NCBI RefSeq assembly: GCF_030867145.1
Contig: NC_134422.1
Location: forward strand, 8,938,531 to 9,002,530
Source of the DNA: Opisthocomus hoazin
Taxonomy: Eukaryota > Chordata > Aves > Opisthocomiformes > Opisthocomidae
Length of the DNA stretch: 64,000 bases
Direction: 5' to 3'
Both the position numbers and the translations under genes were made by a program. Below are positions 13,814-27,265 of the stretch, piece by piece (position 1 is the first letter of the stretch; the number at the start of each line of letters is the position of its first letter). Below the pieces are notes generated by a model that saw only the letters and a list, made by a program, of their open reading frames with translations, had not been told where the DNA came from and did no database searches.

Positions 13814-15998
13814 GTAAAATGTCAATTATACTGAAAATCACATTATTTCTGCCCTGACATCTGTTTTGATTAGCAGAAGTCCTGTAATAATGACAATTGA
13901 TAACAGAAATGTTAAAGGCAGAGCAGAAGATATTCTTTTCATGAATGCATAAGGTTAACAAGTTTGTGACCTGAGCCATATGGAAATTTTGTTACACATA
14001 ATGCTTATCTGAGGAAGAAAAATGTGTTAAGTACTTAAATCCTTTTCTCGAGAAACAGTACTTGAAGAAAAAACATATGCCAGCCTTGGAATTGGACTTG
14101 AATAAGAATGCAGATGTTCAGCAATATTCAGGATCAGACTTTGTGGCAAAGTACAAAGCATAGCCATGTTGTAACATAGAAAAAATATATTTATAAAGAC
14201 TTGCTTTTGAAACCAGATTTGCACTAAAGACTCATTTGGCCTCAATGCAGAAATTCTGTCCCAATGAATATATGGCCTTGACCTCAAACAAGACTCTGAT
14301 TACATTGCTACATTATACAAATACATTTCTGTATAAGAACATAAAGTATTTTACTTTCGCTTATCAGATACATGTGTATTTAAACTATAAAACAAAAGCT
14401 GACAAAGGAATAAAAAGACTAACAATCCAGCAAAGCACCAACAAATAACTGTATTAGTAAACAGTTCCATTGAACTCTGTGCAATTTTTTAGAAATGCAC
14501 ACTAACCATTTCTATACATTTTTGAAGGTTTTTGAGTTACTAATATATATATATCAATAACATTAGATATCATTAGGTATAGCATTTATAACAGGGAGTT
14601 TTTCATAGCATGATAGATACGGTACAAAATGCAGTAAAATTAATTGGTTTAATGTTTTATCTTGACCAAATGCAATGTCATATATTTATTGGGGTTACGG
14701 TTGTTAGCACTTTGTCAGCATAGGTATTTATTGCTCCTATAAAAGTTGTGTTTAACTTGCATAAGTCTGTATCACTCTATCTATAAGAGAGATTCCATGT
14801 AATTAGCGTGTAAGGTTAAATACTGAGATTAAGCTTAGTCTGAGGCCATTAAATATGTGTTCTGCTAATGAGCTGATGTATATTGAGCCTAGGAGGAAAG
14901 AAGCCTCTTTTATATGTTCACAAGATGCATAACAGAAGAATTCTAATTAAACATCTTGGAACTTAGTTGATTTAGCAATATTACCCAGTATTACAGTATT
15001 GTAATGGTATAATAGACTGCAAACACACGTTGTGTGCTTTGTTGCAGACTCCCCTACTTGTTTCAGATCAAACCTAAATAAAAGATACTTTAATACTTAG
15101 TATTTTTTAAAGAAATGTACTGTTAATTAATGGTACAGCTAAGAAGGATTCAGAAGAGAAATCTTAGTTATAGATTATATGCTGCATGCTTGAATAGCCA
15201 CATGTGTGACCTCAATTCAGCAGTGTGCCATAGAGTCGAGTCCATGATTAAACACTGTCATTATAACAAATTGAACAGAAACTGCAAGCATTGAATTGCT
15301 TCATAGGAAGTCAGTAGCAGTAAGATTGTTCTGATCTTAATGCTAATATTCACTGCACCAACCTTGTAAGGTTTGTATCTTAATTAACTTGTTGTGAAGA
15401 GAAGTTAAAAAAAAGTAGTATACATCAGATGGTGGGGTCAGCTCGTTCTTTACTGGAATATTTTCATTCGATTATTCTCTCCCTCACTTTCTCTTCCAAA
15501 TTACAATTATCAGTTTGTTTCATATGCACCGCCTATCTTCTCTGATGTTCTGATTTTGCGTAGTACAAATATAGGAAATAAAAAGGCTAACTGATTGAAA
15601 ATTTCTGCTAGAAAGGTACTTCTAATTATATTGACGTCAACAAACTGATCTCTTTTTGAGAACACAAAATGGCAAAGCAGATCCTACAATGACTAGAAGT
15701 AGTTATTGAATGTTGTTTCGTATGTGAGAGAGTATATATTTTAAAACTAATAGAGGGATGTAAGTCCACGTCTTCCTCTTCTCTTGGTAACTGAAAAAGG
15801 CTTTGGATCAAGTTCTGACTCTGTAGTTGTTAGAATTATTCCGGTAAGCTAATAAGTTGTTCCTTTGTGTAGTAAGATATTATTTGACATAATGAAAATA
15901 TCATGACTTGCCCCCATTTTTTACTGAATTATAACTGAAACATTGTCATGAAGATGCTGATGAGACCTACAATTTAAATAATGTCTCTCTTAATTCAG
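13814..15998. other. NCKAP5 intron
   Basis: GT at 13814 to AG at 15998, splitting a glycine codon after its first base. The interior is AT-rich. Apart from a short AT run near 14540-14555 I see no repeat family, RNA gene or coding segment. Confidence 0.85.
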
Positions 15999-16135
15999 GA
16001 ATAATTAACCTTGCAAAGCAAAGTGACAAAGAACCAAGTTCTGTGACCTCTGCCTCATTAGAGCATACCGAAGAAACCGTGGAAAATAGAAAAGTTCTTC
16101 CAGAGTGGACCACCAAGAAAACGACTAAAACAAAG
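15999..16135 (+). CDS. NCKAP5: NCKAP5 internal coding exon
   Basis: A 137-nt exon between a TTAATTCAG acceptor and an AAAG|GTAGAA donor. It completes the codon split by the previous exon (G+GA, Gly) and continues open for 45 codons, starting IINLAKQSDKEPSSV and ending in the basic stretch WTTKKTTKTK. It ends in phase 0. The exact phase match on both sides and the clean consensus sites support it as a real exon, although it has no domain I can name. It is low-complexity, charged and probably disordered, like much of NCKAP5. Confidence 0.88.
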
Positions 16136-18179
16136 GTAGAAATGAAGAAGTATTATCTATTAAATGAGATATGTATTGCGGCGTAAAGAATCAACAATGG
16201 CAAATGGTTTTAGTATATTGAGAAGAGTAACTGGCCGTCTAACAGCTACATGTACTTTCTTGCCCTTCATTTGCAATCTCACAATTTATTACTAATAATA
16301 ATACAGCACCCAAAGTACTTTGTCTTCATGGTTTATAAATATATTTTAATTAAAAACCTCACCGGCATTTTATAGACAAGGAAATGGAGACCTTTTACCC
16401 TGTTTTTCTCTCTGGGATACTTGATGTTGGTTGTTTGCTTTCCATGAGATTCAGATCTCTTTTTTCCCCAGGGCTAGATTTCTTTGTATGGCTGTGTAGT
16501 ATGAGCGTTTGGCAGATGTGCTAGGAAAGTATTGTAAACAGGAAAATACTCTTCTTACATGTTTCTACGTGGTTTTGGTTAATCCCCGCAATGATCTGTC
16601 TGTCCTTCAATTTTTTCATGAAAACTGCAAAAGGAAACAACAGGCAAATACGCATACCTGTGTAAAAGCTACTGCATATGGTTGTCAAGTTATTCATCTT
16701 CAGGAATGCCAGGCTGTCAAGTGCCACGAGAAATACAGGGTCAGCAGGTTAGCAAAGAGAGAAAAAAACTTTATTGAGAAAGTGGGCGTTAAGCAAGGAA
16801 ATTGTCAGAACTGCTAGCTAATAAGCCTTATGTTACAAGAGGCTAAAAACATTTTGTTGCATAACTATTTTGCGTGTCTGCTTTATCCATGTATTTACCA
16901 ACTGGGGTATCTCACATTTTTGTATGTCCCATGCTCTGGATATTTAGAACAGAGAGATAAAAATACTTGTCTTCTATATCCCTGACAAACTGGTGGTGAA
17001 TCCTCTGTAGTGCAGTAGTATTGGCTTCCAGGTAACAACCCCATCAGTGTGATCTTCACCCTGAGCCACTTGTGACTGACCACCTCCTCTCCCAAAACCG
17101 CCTTAACATGATACATGTGTTAGTGCTGATTAGTCTGCCTAAGAGTCAGCAGGTCGGTGTGGGTGTAGCTGGCGTGTGCATGTGTCCAAGCAGCTTCAGG
17201 ACTACAGCTGACTTCCACTCTCCCAGTTTTACGAGTAATGTTGGGCATACCTGGCTACATGCAGGTATCCTCAGCTCTGGTCCCCTCATCACAGGTTTGT
17301 GCTTCCTATCAAATGGATGTCCTTCTGCATCAGTTAAAAACTGCAAATTGAATGGGAAGACGGGGAAATTAATATCACACTTTGAAAAACAGAATTAAAA
17401 ACTCTTTTGAGCCACTGATATGCAATTAGGGTTAGGATAGTAGGTGGTATTTGTACCTGTAGATGCCATTAACAGAGTAGTATCAGCCTTAATTTCCCCA
17501 TACCCATTTTGTGGGTTTTATTACACTGAGCTGCTGCTCCTGAAGCAGCAGGCCTTCCATGATTGGAAGCATTCCTCTTCACTCCCAGGAGAAAATCCTT
17601 GGTGTTGCTTCCTGAAGAGAAATGGGATAGGAATCAGTTGGGAATTAAGGGCTCTCCAGTACTGTAATGTAAATGTCAGGACAAGGAACATGAATTTAGG
17701 AAGAATTTAGGATATATTGGTATAGAAAGCATGAGTATTGCCTACTGTCCATCCGAATTATCTCTAGAATAGCTTGCAGCAAACCATTTGTTTGGTTAAA
17801 TTTTGCATGTTATAAATACACTGTATTAAACATACTTTAGAAGTTTTGAAATTGAGCTTGGTGGATAAAATTATCTGAAAATGTTGGTAGATTTGAAAAC
17901 AATGTTACAGTGAAAAAAATCGTAAAATCTGTGCTGTGTCTGCCAGACTACCTCAGGGGACTTAGCAAGACAAGAATGTGTTTTCTCCTCCGTGTCAGCC
18001 TGATGATTACTTACTTGAAGGAGAAGTGGTTAGTTAAACTGGTAATGCAGACTTTTTTCCAGTTGAACTATCCTTTTATACCGCATGGTGAATATAAAAT
18101 GTTCCACTCCTAATACAATTCAGCATTATTTTGATATATATGCATCATATGAATGATTGCAATACCCTTATTTGTACAG
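16136..18179. other. NCKAP5 intron
   Basis: Phase-0 intron from GT at 16136 to AG at 18179. It contains open frames of up to about 100 codons (for example around 16509-16817 on +), but these lack splice-site context or family resemblance. No repeats or RNA genes recognised. Confidence 0.85.
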
Positions 18180-18309
18180 GACAGAGCTCTGAGAGTGTGT
18201 ACTTATTCTGCGAGCAGCAGTGACACTGAGCCGGAGCCAGAGTACAAAACAAATTATTTTAGAACTGCAGAGGAGACTTTCGTAGAGTTAACAAAGAACA
18301 ACAAACAAG
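18180..18309 (+). CDS. NCKAP5: NCKAP5 internal coding exon
   Basis: A 130-nt exon with a TTTGTACAG acceptor and an ACAAG|GTAATT donor, read in phase 0 from its first base. It encodes 43 residues beginning DRALRVCTYSASSSDTEPEP, with a Ser-rich then acidic patch, then a YFRTAEETFVEL stretch that could be helical. It ends in phase 1, matching the next exon. No catalytic or named domain is visible; it belongs to the conserved C-terminal region of the NCKAP5/NCKAP5L family. Confidence 0.9.
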
Positions 18310-20908
18310 GTAATTGAAAATTTGTGCATAAAGATGTATATCCCTCATCTCCACTCAGACTCAGCAGCAGATAGTGTCCTTCATTAAACTCTCTGTCTAG
18401 TTTTCATGTTCTAACCCCAGATCTTACTTCAGTCTAGTTTTCTGCTAGCTTTTTATTACTTTTTGCTTTTTATTCTGTGTTTGTATCTTTTTTTTCCTCT
18501 CTGCCACAGTTTATGCTAGCAGGGGCTTAACTTGCAGGTTTTTATGCATAGATCCCTGCAATATAAGGAAAAAGAAGTCTTCCGTTACATTCCTTTTTTT
18601 CTTTTTAATGATATTAGCCGGTTGAAATAACCCAATGATCAAGGCCACAGTTTTCCAACCTGTGTATCAAACTGATGTTGGTTATGATGCTGTAGTGAAG
18701 TCTCTCTCGTTGTCCTCCCTGTGTATACTGCCATTTTCAAGCGTCAAACCTTTTGGCTAGAATTGATGGCAATTCGGAATTTACTGAATTCCAGTAGATA
18801 AAAACACATGAAGTAAAGTTCTTGAGATAACACTTTTCTGTGTGTTTAACAACCCAAGAAATTGCTGTCTCGTCTTGACCACCAGCTTGCCGTGCTGCGA
18901 GCCACCTTTCAGTGCAGACGTGTGCCCTCCGGGAGCGGGAGGAGAGCGTGGCTCATATCCTTGCCTGCGCAGCCGATGGCTTCCCTGCAGGAGATAAATC
19001 CTGGCGAGTGCAAAGGCCAGTGCAAGGTCTCAGCACCACTGAAGCCCTGAGAGCTTAAGCAGTACTTCAGTGATTCGAAGGATTTGTGCTGACCCTCTGC
19101 ACAGCAGTGAGCTTGACCTAGCAGAGATTAGCACCTACAGTAGATACCGCAGTGATGAATGCATTAAAGATTCCGTGGACGGCTAGACACTGTCAACAGA
19201 CATACTGTGCTCTTTAGTGTCTGCTGGGAGCTGGACTTAAACATTTGGCATTTTCAGAGCTAATCCATTTTTTGTGATTCCACCAGAGAGAGAGCAGAGT
19301 AGGAAGCTAGGACTGTTTGTTTACATTACTCTTGTAGCTTTGTATTTTTAATCTCTATGAAATGTTGCGAGTCATTTAACTCAGCCCATAAAAACTTCTT
19401 TTTACAGATTTTGCTGTTTACAAATCATGTTCTAGTACTAGAAAGATATGTTTTGTTAAAGAGGTAGACAGACTTTTTTTCTGTATTGATCACAATTTGC
19501 AATAAAAGGATTTTATCGTGTGGAAGCAGTTCCATTAAATGGCAGCAGATTCCAAGTTTAATGATACCTAAGCATGACTTGAAGTCACCATTTTACATAG
19601 CAAATCATTAATTTTGTGTATATGCCTAACTTTGGGGCTAGCAACAGAACTAAAATTTATAATTGTGACTGAGACAAATAGAAAAGGAGATTATAAAGCA
19701 TTATTGCAAAAGTATTTCTGTTATGGTCATTCCTTATGGTCAGGATTCTGTTCTGCGCTCTGTAAATGCAGTTCTAACATCATATTAATAACAATACTTT
19801 ATTCCATTCTGTGTTCAGAGGTCTTAGCTTCTTCATGAACACAAGTGGTATAACCTCAAAACATCCATGTGAAGCTGAGGCAGGGGCTGCGGCAAACCAA
19901 TTCGTAGAGAATATTTTTATAGGTGTAGATGATTATATTTGTTAGAGGAGTCCCCAAAACATTAAGGAACTTTCACTGGTTGCACAATTATAAAGTTGGA
20001 TACATTTTCATTTTCCGTTTATGAGCAAGAAACAGAAAGACGGAGAGACTGAGTGCCAGTGCAAAGACCATTAAAAGTCAATGATAAGACCCTCATTGAT
20101 TTTTTGGACTTTGGGTGAGACTCCCAGTACATTGCCCAGTGTTACGGAGAAGTCGGTAGAAGAGCAGGGAATAAGCCAAATATTCCAGGTTCTTCTGTTT
20201 CAGCCATGCAAATGTTTTGATTCCAATCTCGTGAAGGTGTTACCCTGAGGTGGTCCTGGTGGAGGCACTGGAGGTAGAGGGTCTTCTAATGCCGCAGGTT
20301 ATAAGGTAGAGTTGAGGTTTGTGTAACAAGAAGTGTGAGGAGAGAAGCTAATGATGGAGTAAGCCTCTGTCTCTGGTGCGTTTTCCTGAAGCTGCAGAAA
20401 ATTTCTTCAGTTTTGTTCTGATCTTCTGAATGAGTTTTCAGCCCTGGACTTTGGAAACTGGGGTTTTATTCCTAATATTCTTGTATGACAGTAGGATCTA
20501 TAATAAATGGGTAGGACCTGTTTCTTTATTAGTCTTTTTTTTATATGGTTGTATTCATTAGCTAAAAATGTAGTGAAAAGGAAAGACTTACCAAATATAG
20601 TCAAACTGAAAGATATGCTAAAGTAACTTAGGGCATCTGCCTGTAAGGCTATTGAGAGAGAACGAAAACTTACGGCAAGTAAATCAGTAGAATGATTTGC
20701 CCAAATTAACCATCTCGTCTATAACTAAAAAAGAAAGGAAATTAATTCTGGCTGTCTCATACCATCTCCTTCTTGAATATTAAGTATCAACAGTCCCCTG
20801 TATATGCATTGATTGAAGAGCTGGGAGCTAGTTATTACATTATAATGTATGTAGAATGCATTTTATCAATTAAATGTGCCATGATATTATTTTTAACATC
20901 TCTTACAG
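18310..20908. other. NCKAP5 intron
   Basis: Phase-1 intron from GT at 18310 to AG at 20908. A slightly GC-richer patch at about 18860-19050 has a 62-codon open frame without splice sites or family resemblance. Nothing else stands out. Confidence 0.85.
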
Positions 20909-21090
20909 CTGAGCAGGAGAAACAAAATAAGAGAAAGTCATTTCTGGGGAACCCGATGTCAATCTTGGATTTATACCAGCACAGTTTCTATGGCCATTTT
21001 GGAGAGGATGGACCTGAACAATTAACACATTACAGTTTGATTGAGGAGCTCAGTGGAGCTTCCAGTAAAGACAGCAAGGAGAGCCCAAGT
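20909..21090 (+). CDS. NCKAP5: NCKAP5 internal coding exon
   Basis: A 182-nt exon with a TCTTACAG acceptor and a CAAGT|GTGAGT donor. It completes a split Ala codon (G+CT) and encodes EQEKQNKRKSFLGNPMSILD, then LYQHSFYGHFGEDGPEQLTH and a Ser-rich acidic end. It ends in phase 0. The hydrophobic-aromatic core (SILDLYQHSFYGHFG) looks like a conserved short linear segment rather than a folded domain. The next confident exon is about 25.5 kb downstream; a candidate alternative terminal exon in the same phase lies at 42760. Confidence 0.91.
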
Positions 21091-22549
21091 GTGAGTTATT
21101 CAGATTTTTATATTGCTTCTCATTTTCTTCATGATTACTTTTATTTGCCTCTTGATTTTTTCTCAGTGTGTTGATTGGTTACAAAAAACAGGCAGACTTG
21201 AAAAATCCCAGCATGACCTGCAGAAGACTAAAGATCTAAATATTTTTAGAACAGAATGTTACATTCTGATGCTCACCTGTCATAGAACCAGACTTCCAAA
21301 ATTGACAAGTAGAGACAGGCTAGTGCTAGCACTCTACCATTAGAGAGGAGCTGAAATTTAATGCTTGCAAGAAAACGCAGAATTTATCTTTTAAGGCTGC
21401 TCCTTCACATATAGTTAGGTAATATGTATAGCACAACATGTAGTAAATGCCTTAAACATCTGAAGTAGCATTCTGGAAAATTCAAATGAAACTATCCTAT
21501 GGAAGTCGGCTATCTTCTGGTCTCTTTTGAAATAACTCTTGGTGTTAGCTCTGCAATTCCTGATTTGAGGGATTTAAACATTATTTTGATGAGATCAGTC
21601 CTAATCTGATTGTTGGATCTTGATGCTAAATTGAAACAAATTTCTCTGCTTACTTCATGTGAATCCACTTGCCGTCTCTCAAAACGTTGAACCTGACATC
21701 ATGCAGTCTCAACAATCCTGACAACTTTGCAACCCGCTCTTTTCCTCCTCTTTTCTCATGCCTTTGCCTCTCATCCTCACACTTCTTTCTCACTTTTCCT
21801 CTCTTTTGCTCTAACAATTCTATTTGTTTGAAAATAGAGCCAACCCAGCCATGATCCACTGTAATAATTTTGCCTCTATGTCCAGTCTCTTTCCCCAGCT
21901 CTTCTTCTTTTTAAATACAAGCTCTTTTGTTTCAGTATGTAGCACTCAGCACATTTTGAGTATGTTACAGTATAAACAAAGGTGGAAGCAGAAAATAATG
22001 AATGAGCTGCTCTTTTGTAGCCTACTGGTGTAGTTCATAAGTGAAAAAGAATTTTTATTTCTTCCCGGACCCCAGTTTTCAGCGTCGGAAAATTACTGTG
22101 CATTGTAACTTCAGAGGTGATTAACTCCAACCAAAGTTAGAGTCTTACAGCTTGCAGGAATCTGGGCCAAATGTGCAGAAGGAATGTGTGGAACAAACTG
22201 GCAGTGCCTCCGTTTATTCCAACTCTGCTGGCATGAAAGCCCCGCTTAACTGAATATTAAATTGACTCACAAACTTCAAAAGTAAAATCCCGAAATATAT
22301 CTGCCTCATTTCCCAATCAACCAAATTGCACTAGTACCCAAAATGTGATCCAATTTGAATATATTTGGGTCACGTTAGAAAGAACAATTTTAAAGAATCT
22401 GACTTCATAGTTGGGAAGAAGAAAAGAAAAAATAAAAGTAGCAGAAGAGTATTAAAAAGGATAAATGAAGGAAAATAATTCGAGCATCCACTTAATTCCT
22501 CATCTTGAACATCTCAAGTTCATAGCTTAATTATTCAGATGAGATGAAT

Positions 22550-22582
22550 TATATATGTGTGTATGTGTATATATATAAATTT
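22550..22582. repeat. TG/TA simple repeat
   Basis: Short alternating purine-pyrimidine tract of mixed TATATG, TGTGTA and TATATA units. A degenerate dinucleotide microsatellite. Confidence 0.75.
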
Positions 22583-25451
22583 ATAAAAATCAGTTCTGCC
22601 TTCTGAAGGCCAAGGACTTTTGCTATTAGCAGAGAAATTAGATTTGGTTCCACCATGGAAAAGTGGCTCAGAGTTGCGTTTACTTTTAATTCATTCTTCT
22701 CATGCATTTCTTGTATATAAGATCTCTGCAATGTGCCCAATCAGCATCAAAACTTAAACAAAACTCATTGAAACAGCCTTAGGATCCTTGTGAAAATCCA
22801 TCATTGAACTGGAAGACAACAGGTATAACTCAGCACTAGCATTTTTCTTGCATTATGTTGGGGAGCTTTTGAGATTACTTTTTGAGGATCTGAAATAGCT
22901 CTCAAAACAGCATTGCCTCTTGGTGAACAGTGGAAGCTCAATAAAGCACTAGAGATTTGCCTATTAGTATTAAACTTTTCAGAATGACAAATGAGAAGCA
23001 GTAACCATGAAAAGCAGGTTGCCCTGAACTCCCTGTTTGAAGCGGCACGGAAAATCTTTCTGAGCTGTAATTTGTCCAACCCAAGAAGATCCACAGTTTA
23101 TTTAAATTAGAACTGTGTGGTCTGGAACATTACCTACGAAAAAAGGGGGACACCAGAAACTGAGGCACTTGTGACCAACAACTCTGAAAAAAAACAGATG
23201 AATTTTGAGGAAGGAAATATGCGGCTTTCATGCAGAATATTTGGCATTTTGAAAAAGGAAATGCTACGTGCTTTGAATTTCATTCCCAAATGGTAAGTGT
23301 GAAGCTTTAAAAGAAACAAAACAGCCAAGTGTCATGATGGACAGAATGAGTTTACGCTGCTTGTCGAAAGAGCAGTGTGCTGTATCAGTCCCTCAGCCCA
23401 ATTAAATTGGACTGTACAGCACCAGTACGATAGTGGCTTCAGACTGGGTGCTCTAATGAGCCATTCTGGCAGGAAGCTCCGATAACCCAGGCTGACTGTC
23501 ATTTGAATTGTCCCCTTCTCACCAAACATAGTCACCAACATTACCTCCGGAGCATGTACACAGCAAGTTTTACCAGCAAAAATGTATTGCACAGAAGGAG
23601 CTTCAGAAGGGAAACAGCCAGTGGGCAATTACTATGATAAAGGGACACGGCACGGACAGTTTGAGGAACCGAAAAAGGCTTTTACACATCGAAAGGAGAA
23701 ATATTTATTGTTCCAGTTTCTGCTCTGCCAAGTCTTAAGCAGCATCCTGGTTAAATTCTCTTGGCACCAAGACCAATTTGATGTTACATTTATTGTGACC
23801 TGGGAAGCATACTCTGAAATAATGTCATCCTTTTGTGCACTGCAGAATTTTGGACAAGAAAAACAAATCACAATTTCAAAGAAAGCAAGAAAATGCATTG
23901 ACTCATAGACATAAAACTTTCACTTAAATTAACATCCATAGTGTATTTTTCTCATGTAGGATTTTGAAAACTAGAAACAATATTTTTATGTGTATCGATT
24001 GAATGAGTATTAATTAGACAGAGTTTCTCTGATTTAATAAAACATGCGGCACCTGATCCAAAGCCCACTGCAGTCAGCCCATGGGAGACGCCTCGGCAGT
24101 GGAACGTCCGCGTGGCCTGCACGAGGCAGCTGTTCCCCTCCTGGGCAGCCGTCACTGGCAGTGCCCTCAGCAGCTTGCTGACTTCAGGATTGCCACTGTG
24201 TTTGTGCAATGATGGAAAAAATATTTCACATTTCAGTTAATTTACTGTTTAGACTTTAAAAACTCAGTGATTTCTTTTTTCTTGTACGGCTTCAGAAAAC
24301 AAGATAAATTTCCCTTACTCAGGCCCATTGTTTATTAGCTTATTTTATGATGAAACGAGAACTGACACAAGACTTTTTATTGTCCTCTTTGTTCCTTTGA
24401 AGTAGTAACTGAGTTGGTCAAAGATTTTATTACTTAATCATCCTTATGATCCCAAAGCATCATGAAAAATGTGTTTTCTTCTCTGTCCTTAACCAACCAT
24501 CACGCAGGTTTTTTCTGTAATACAGCCCTTCTTGCTTGCTTTTGTCCCTATGAATTTCTCAGTTTGAGTCACTTCATGCTTGTATTTCAAGGCACTTGTG
24601 AGCACTTTAAAGAAAAGAACGGGTTTCTAAATCCTCTTATTTTCCCTCCGTTGTGATGACATATGTGAGAAATCTGACATTCCTGTCACAATTACAATGT
24701 TAACGACATCAGCAGTTTAACTCGGGGGCTCGTGTCACGGCAGAGGCCTGTGTGTGCAATGTGACGTTACGGTCTTACTAAACACGGCAGAGTTTGTATG
24801 TGTTGTACAGATGATTCATGAAGGAGATCAAATGCTCAAATCACCGTGTCTTGCAATGCAAGTAGACATTAGAGCTTGCTGGCAGATAGAGGAAAAGGAA
24901 AAATTAGAGAAGTTGCTGCTGTTTTGGCTGCACTTACAAATGGGACTGATGTGGCGGCATTCCCAGATAAACTCAAGGTTTTTTACAGCTGAATAAGCTG
25001 ATGGGGAGTTAATGCTGTGTGATTGACTCATCGCGCTCACAAGCCTGCCAATGCATCGTATTAACAGAGGGGACTATCCACAAAAGGACTGGAAACAAGA
25101 ATAAGAAAGTTTGGTAATCGCACACCTCTTGCCATCCTCAAGGCTCCCAGAGCATTAAGCTGATACTAGAGGATGTTCCAGCATTCCTGAGTTACAGCAA
25201 GAGTTAAAGCAGCCCAGACAGCTCTGCAGGCTACACTGAACAAGAGTAAGGGGAAAACAAACAAAGGCATGAGCTGCTTCTGCTTGTGTCTCGTCTCCTA
25301 CAGAGATCAGTAAGTGCTGAGCTGGAGAATGAGCTGGCAGCACACTGGGCGCTGTGCACCACTCACCTATTTAGGTAGCTCTTGGAAGGCATGCCAGCAA
25401 AGTTTATGTGCCTGATTTGGGTTCTCTGTGTCACTTTCTGAAGGTGCCTTA

Positions 25452-25507
25452 TTCTCTCTGAAAGAGAGAAGCTCTTAAGCTCTTAAATGGAGCCTCTCTT
25501 AAGAGAG
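25452..25507. repeat. Nested inverted repeats
   Basis: Two perfect short palindromes sit close together: ttctctct-gaa-agagagaa at 25452-25470 (8-bp arms, 3-nt loop) and ctctcttaagagag at 25494-25507 (14-bp palindrome). A direct repeat of gctctta lies between them. The arms of the two palindromes can also pair with each other. Confidence 0.75.
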
Positions 25508-26967
25508 ACTTTCCATATTTAAATGTCTGAAGTAGTTCCAGGGAGACTGTGTGCATGCTGCTTTCACAGAGAACTGATTTTTTCACGTTATCAGATATGC
25601 TTAAGGAGGGATTCTGCTTACCACATGTGGAAAAGCCTAACACAACGATTTGAGTCCAATTAGCAGTTGGAAGAGCTGCATTCTAAGAGTTAAAGTGGGA
25701 AGGGGGTATTGACCTGTGGAGCTACTTGTTTTCTTACCTTGACCAGAGAAAGGGAGTCTACGCAGCTAGCTTATACTAAGTACCAAACTTTCAGCCCAAA
25801 GTTAGCAAGATGAACATTGCCCCAAGCTTTCCTCTGTGGGGGACTAGTAAAAAGGAGCTATTGTAGCTACCATTTGTATTTTAGAGAGTGAAACGGTATC
25901 TTGGTGCACCCTCGAGTGAGTGCTAAATAATTACCTTGCTTATACTTTCGTAATAACAAGAGTTCCTGCAGCTGGGGCACCACTGGGGGATGTTTGGCTA
26001 GTTGCTTGGTCTCAGGATCTCAGTCTCACTGTCTGTGAATTGGGGACAGCAAGACCGATGTCGTGTTACAACCAGAAAGAAAACAGCAAATGCTTGATGA
26101 CCGAGGTCTTAGCTTGTTTTGTATAATGCGTTTGTTACTGCAGATACAGAATTTGAAGCAACTCTTACAAATTATTATACTAGAAAATAACAGAAGATGG
26201 AAGGGGTCCCTTGTCAATAAGAGAAAGTATCTAGATGGGCTGAATCAAATCCTGGAATTAGTTGCTTATGGATTTCTGTGTACTGATTGTATAATTCAGT
26301 TTACTGTGTATCAGGCACAGAGAACTGACCTCCTCTGTGCTATTTTCCTTGCCAGGCTTAACAGAGAGGAAGATGATGAGGTGAGGAGGAAATCGATTAT
26401 ATTTCCTTTCCTAGCCCTGATGAACCTAAAATGTTACGGAAGATACTGCCATTGTACAAGTTGTAGGTGGGAAATAAGTCTGCAGACTCATTCACCCATC
26501 TTTGGTGTTTTAAGATCAATGCTTTTCTTTCATGTAAGGAATTAGTATATCAAATCATTGCATATTTTAGGGAGGTGGTCTATTAATGTAAACATTAGGT
26601 GATGGCAGCCTAGAACCAAACGTTCTAGTTCCATCAGGATCAGATACCCTTTCATCCTCCCTGTCACAAAACCTGAAAATAATGTTTACTGCATTGATGC
26701 TTTTGTATTAGATCTTCAAAACTCACATCATGTTAGCACAGGGTGTATTAGAGAAGATCCATCCACAGTTTCACGAAGGGCAGTGTTGTGTTGCAAAGGG
26801 AAGGTAAACCACCCAGCAGGCTCGTATGTCCATCTAGGACTCAGCAATCTCTGTTTTGAAAGCAGAGCAAACTTCCTCACTCAAGCAGGGGAGCGCGTTC
26901 CGAGCACCGTGCTCAGATTGGTGAGGACCAAGCCGGCAGTCTCACAGTGGTGTGAAGCCTGGCAGAC

Positions 26968-27265
26968 AGAATCACAGAATCACAGAATGGTAGGGGTTGG
27001 AAGGGACCTCTGTGGGTCATCTAGTCCACCTCCCCTGCCAAAGTAGGGTCACCTACAGTAGGCTGTAGAGGACCTTGTCCAGGCGGGTCTTGAATATCTC
27101 CAGAGAAGGAGACTCCACAACCTCCCTGGGCAGCCTGTGCCAGTGCTCCATCACCCTCAGAGTGAAGAAGTTCTTCCTCATGTTCAGACGGAACTTCCTG
27201 TGCCTCAGTTTGTGCCCGTTGCCCCTTGTCCTGTCGCTGGGCACTACTGAAAAGAGCTTGGCCCC
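26968..27265 (-). mobile_element. CR1 LINE 3' fragment, minus orientation
   Basis: A severely 5'-truncated CR1. The octamer tail is at 26968 and the body reads toward higher coordinates on the complementary strand. It encodes the last 65 or so residues of the CR1 reverse transcriptase ([31 protein letters not shown]). Similarity stops sharply near 27265 where a GC-rich non-CR1 segment begins. Confidence 0.93.

Noticed and set aside
26063..26545. 160-codon open frame on + in the last NCKAP5 intron
   Set aside because: Longest frame in AT-rich DNA, but about one of this length is expected by chance over 64 kb in six frames. Its composition is not protein-like, and no splice context or family match is seen.
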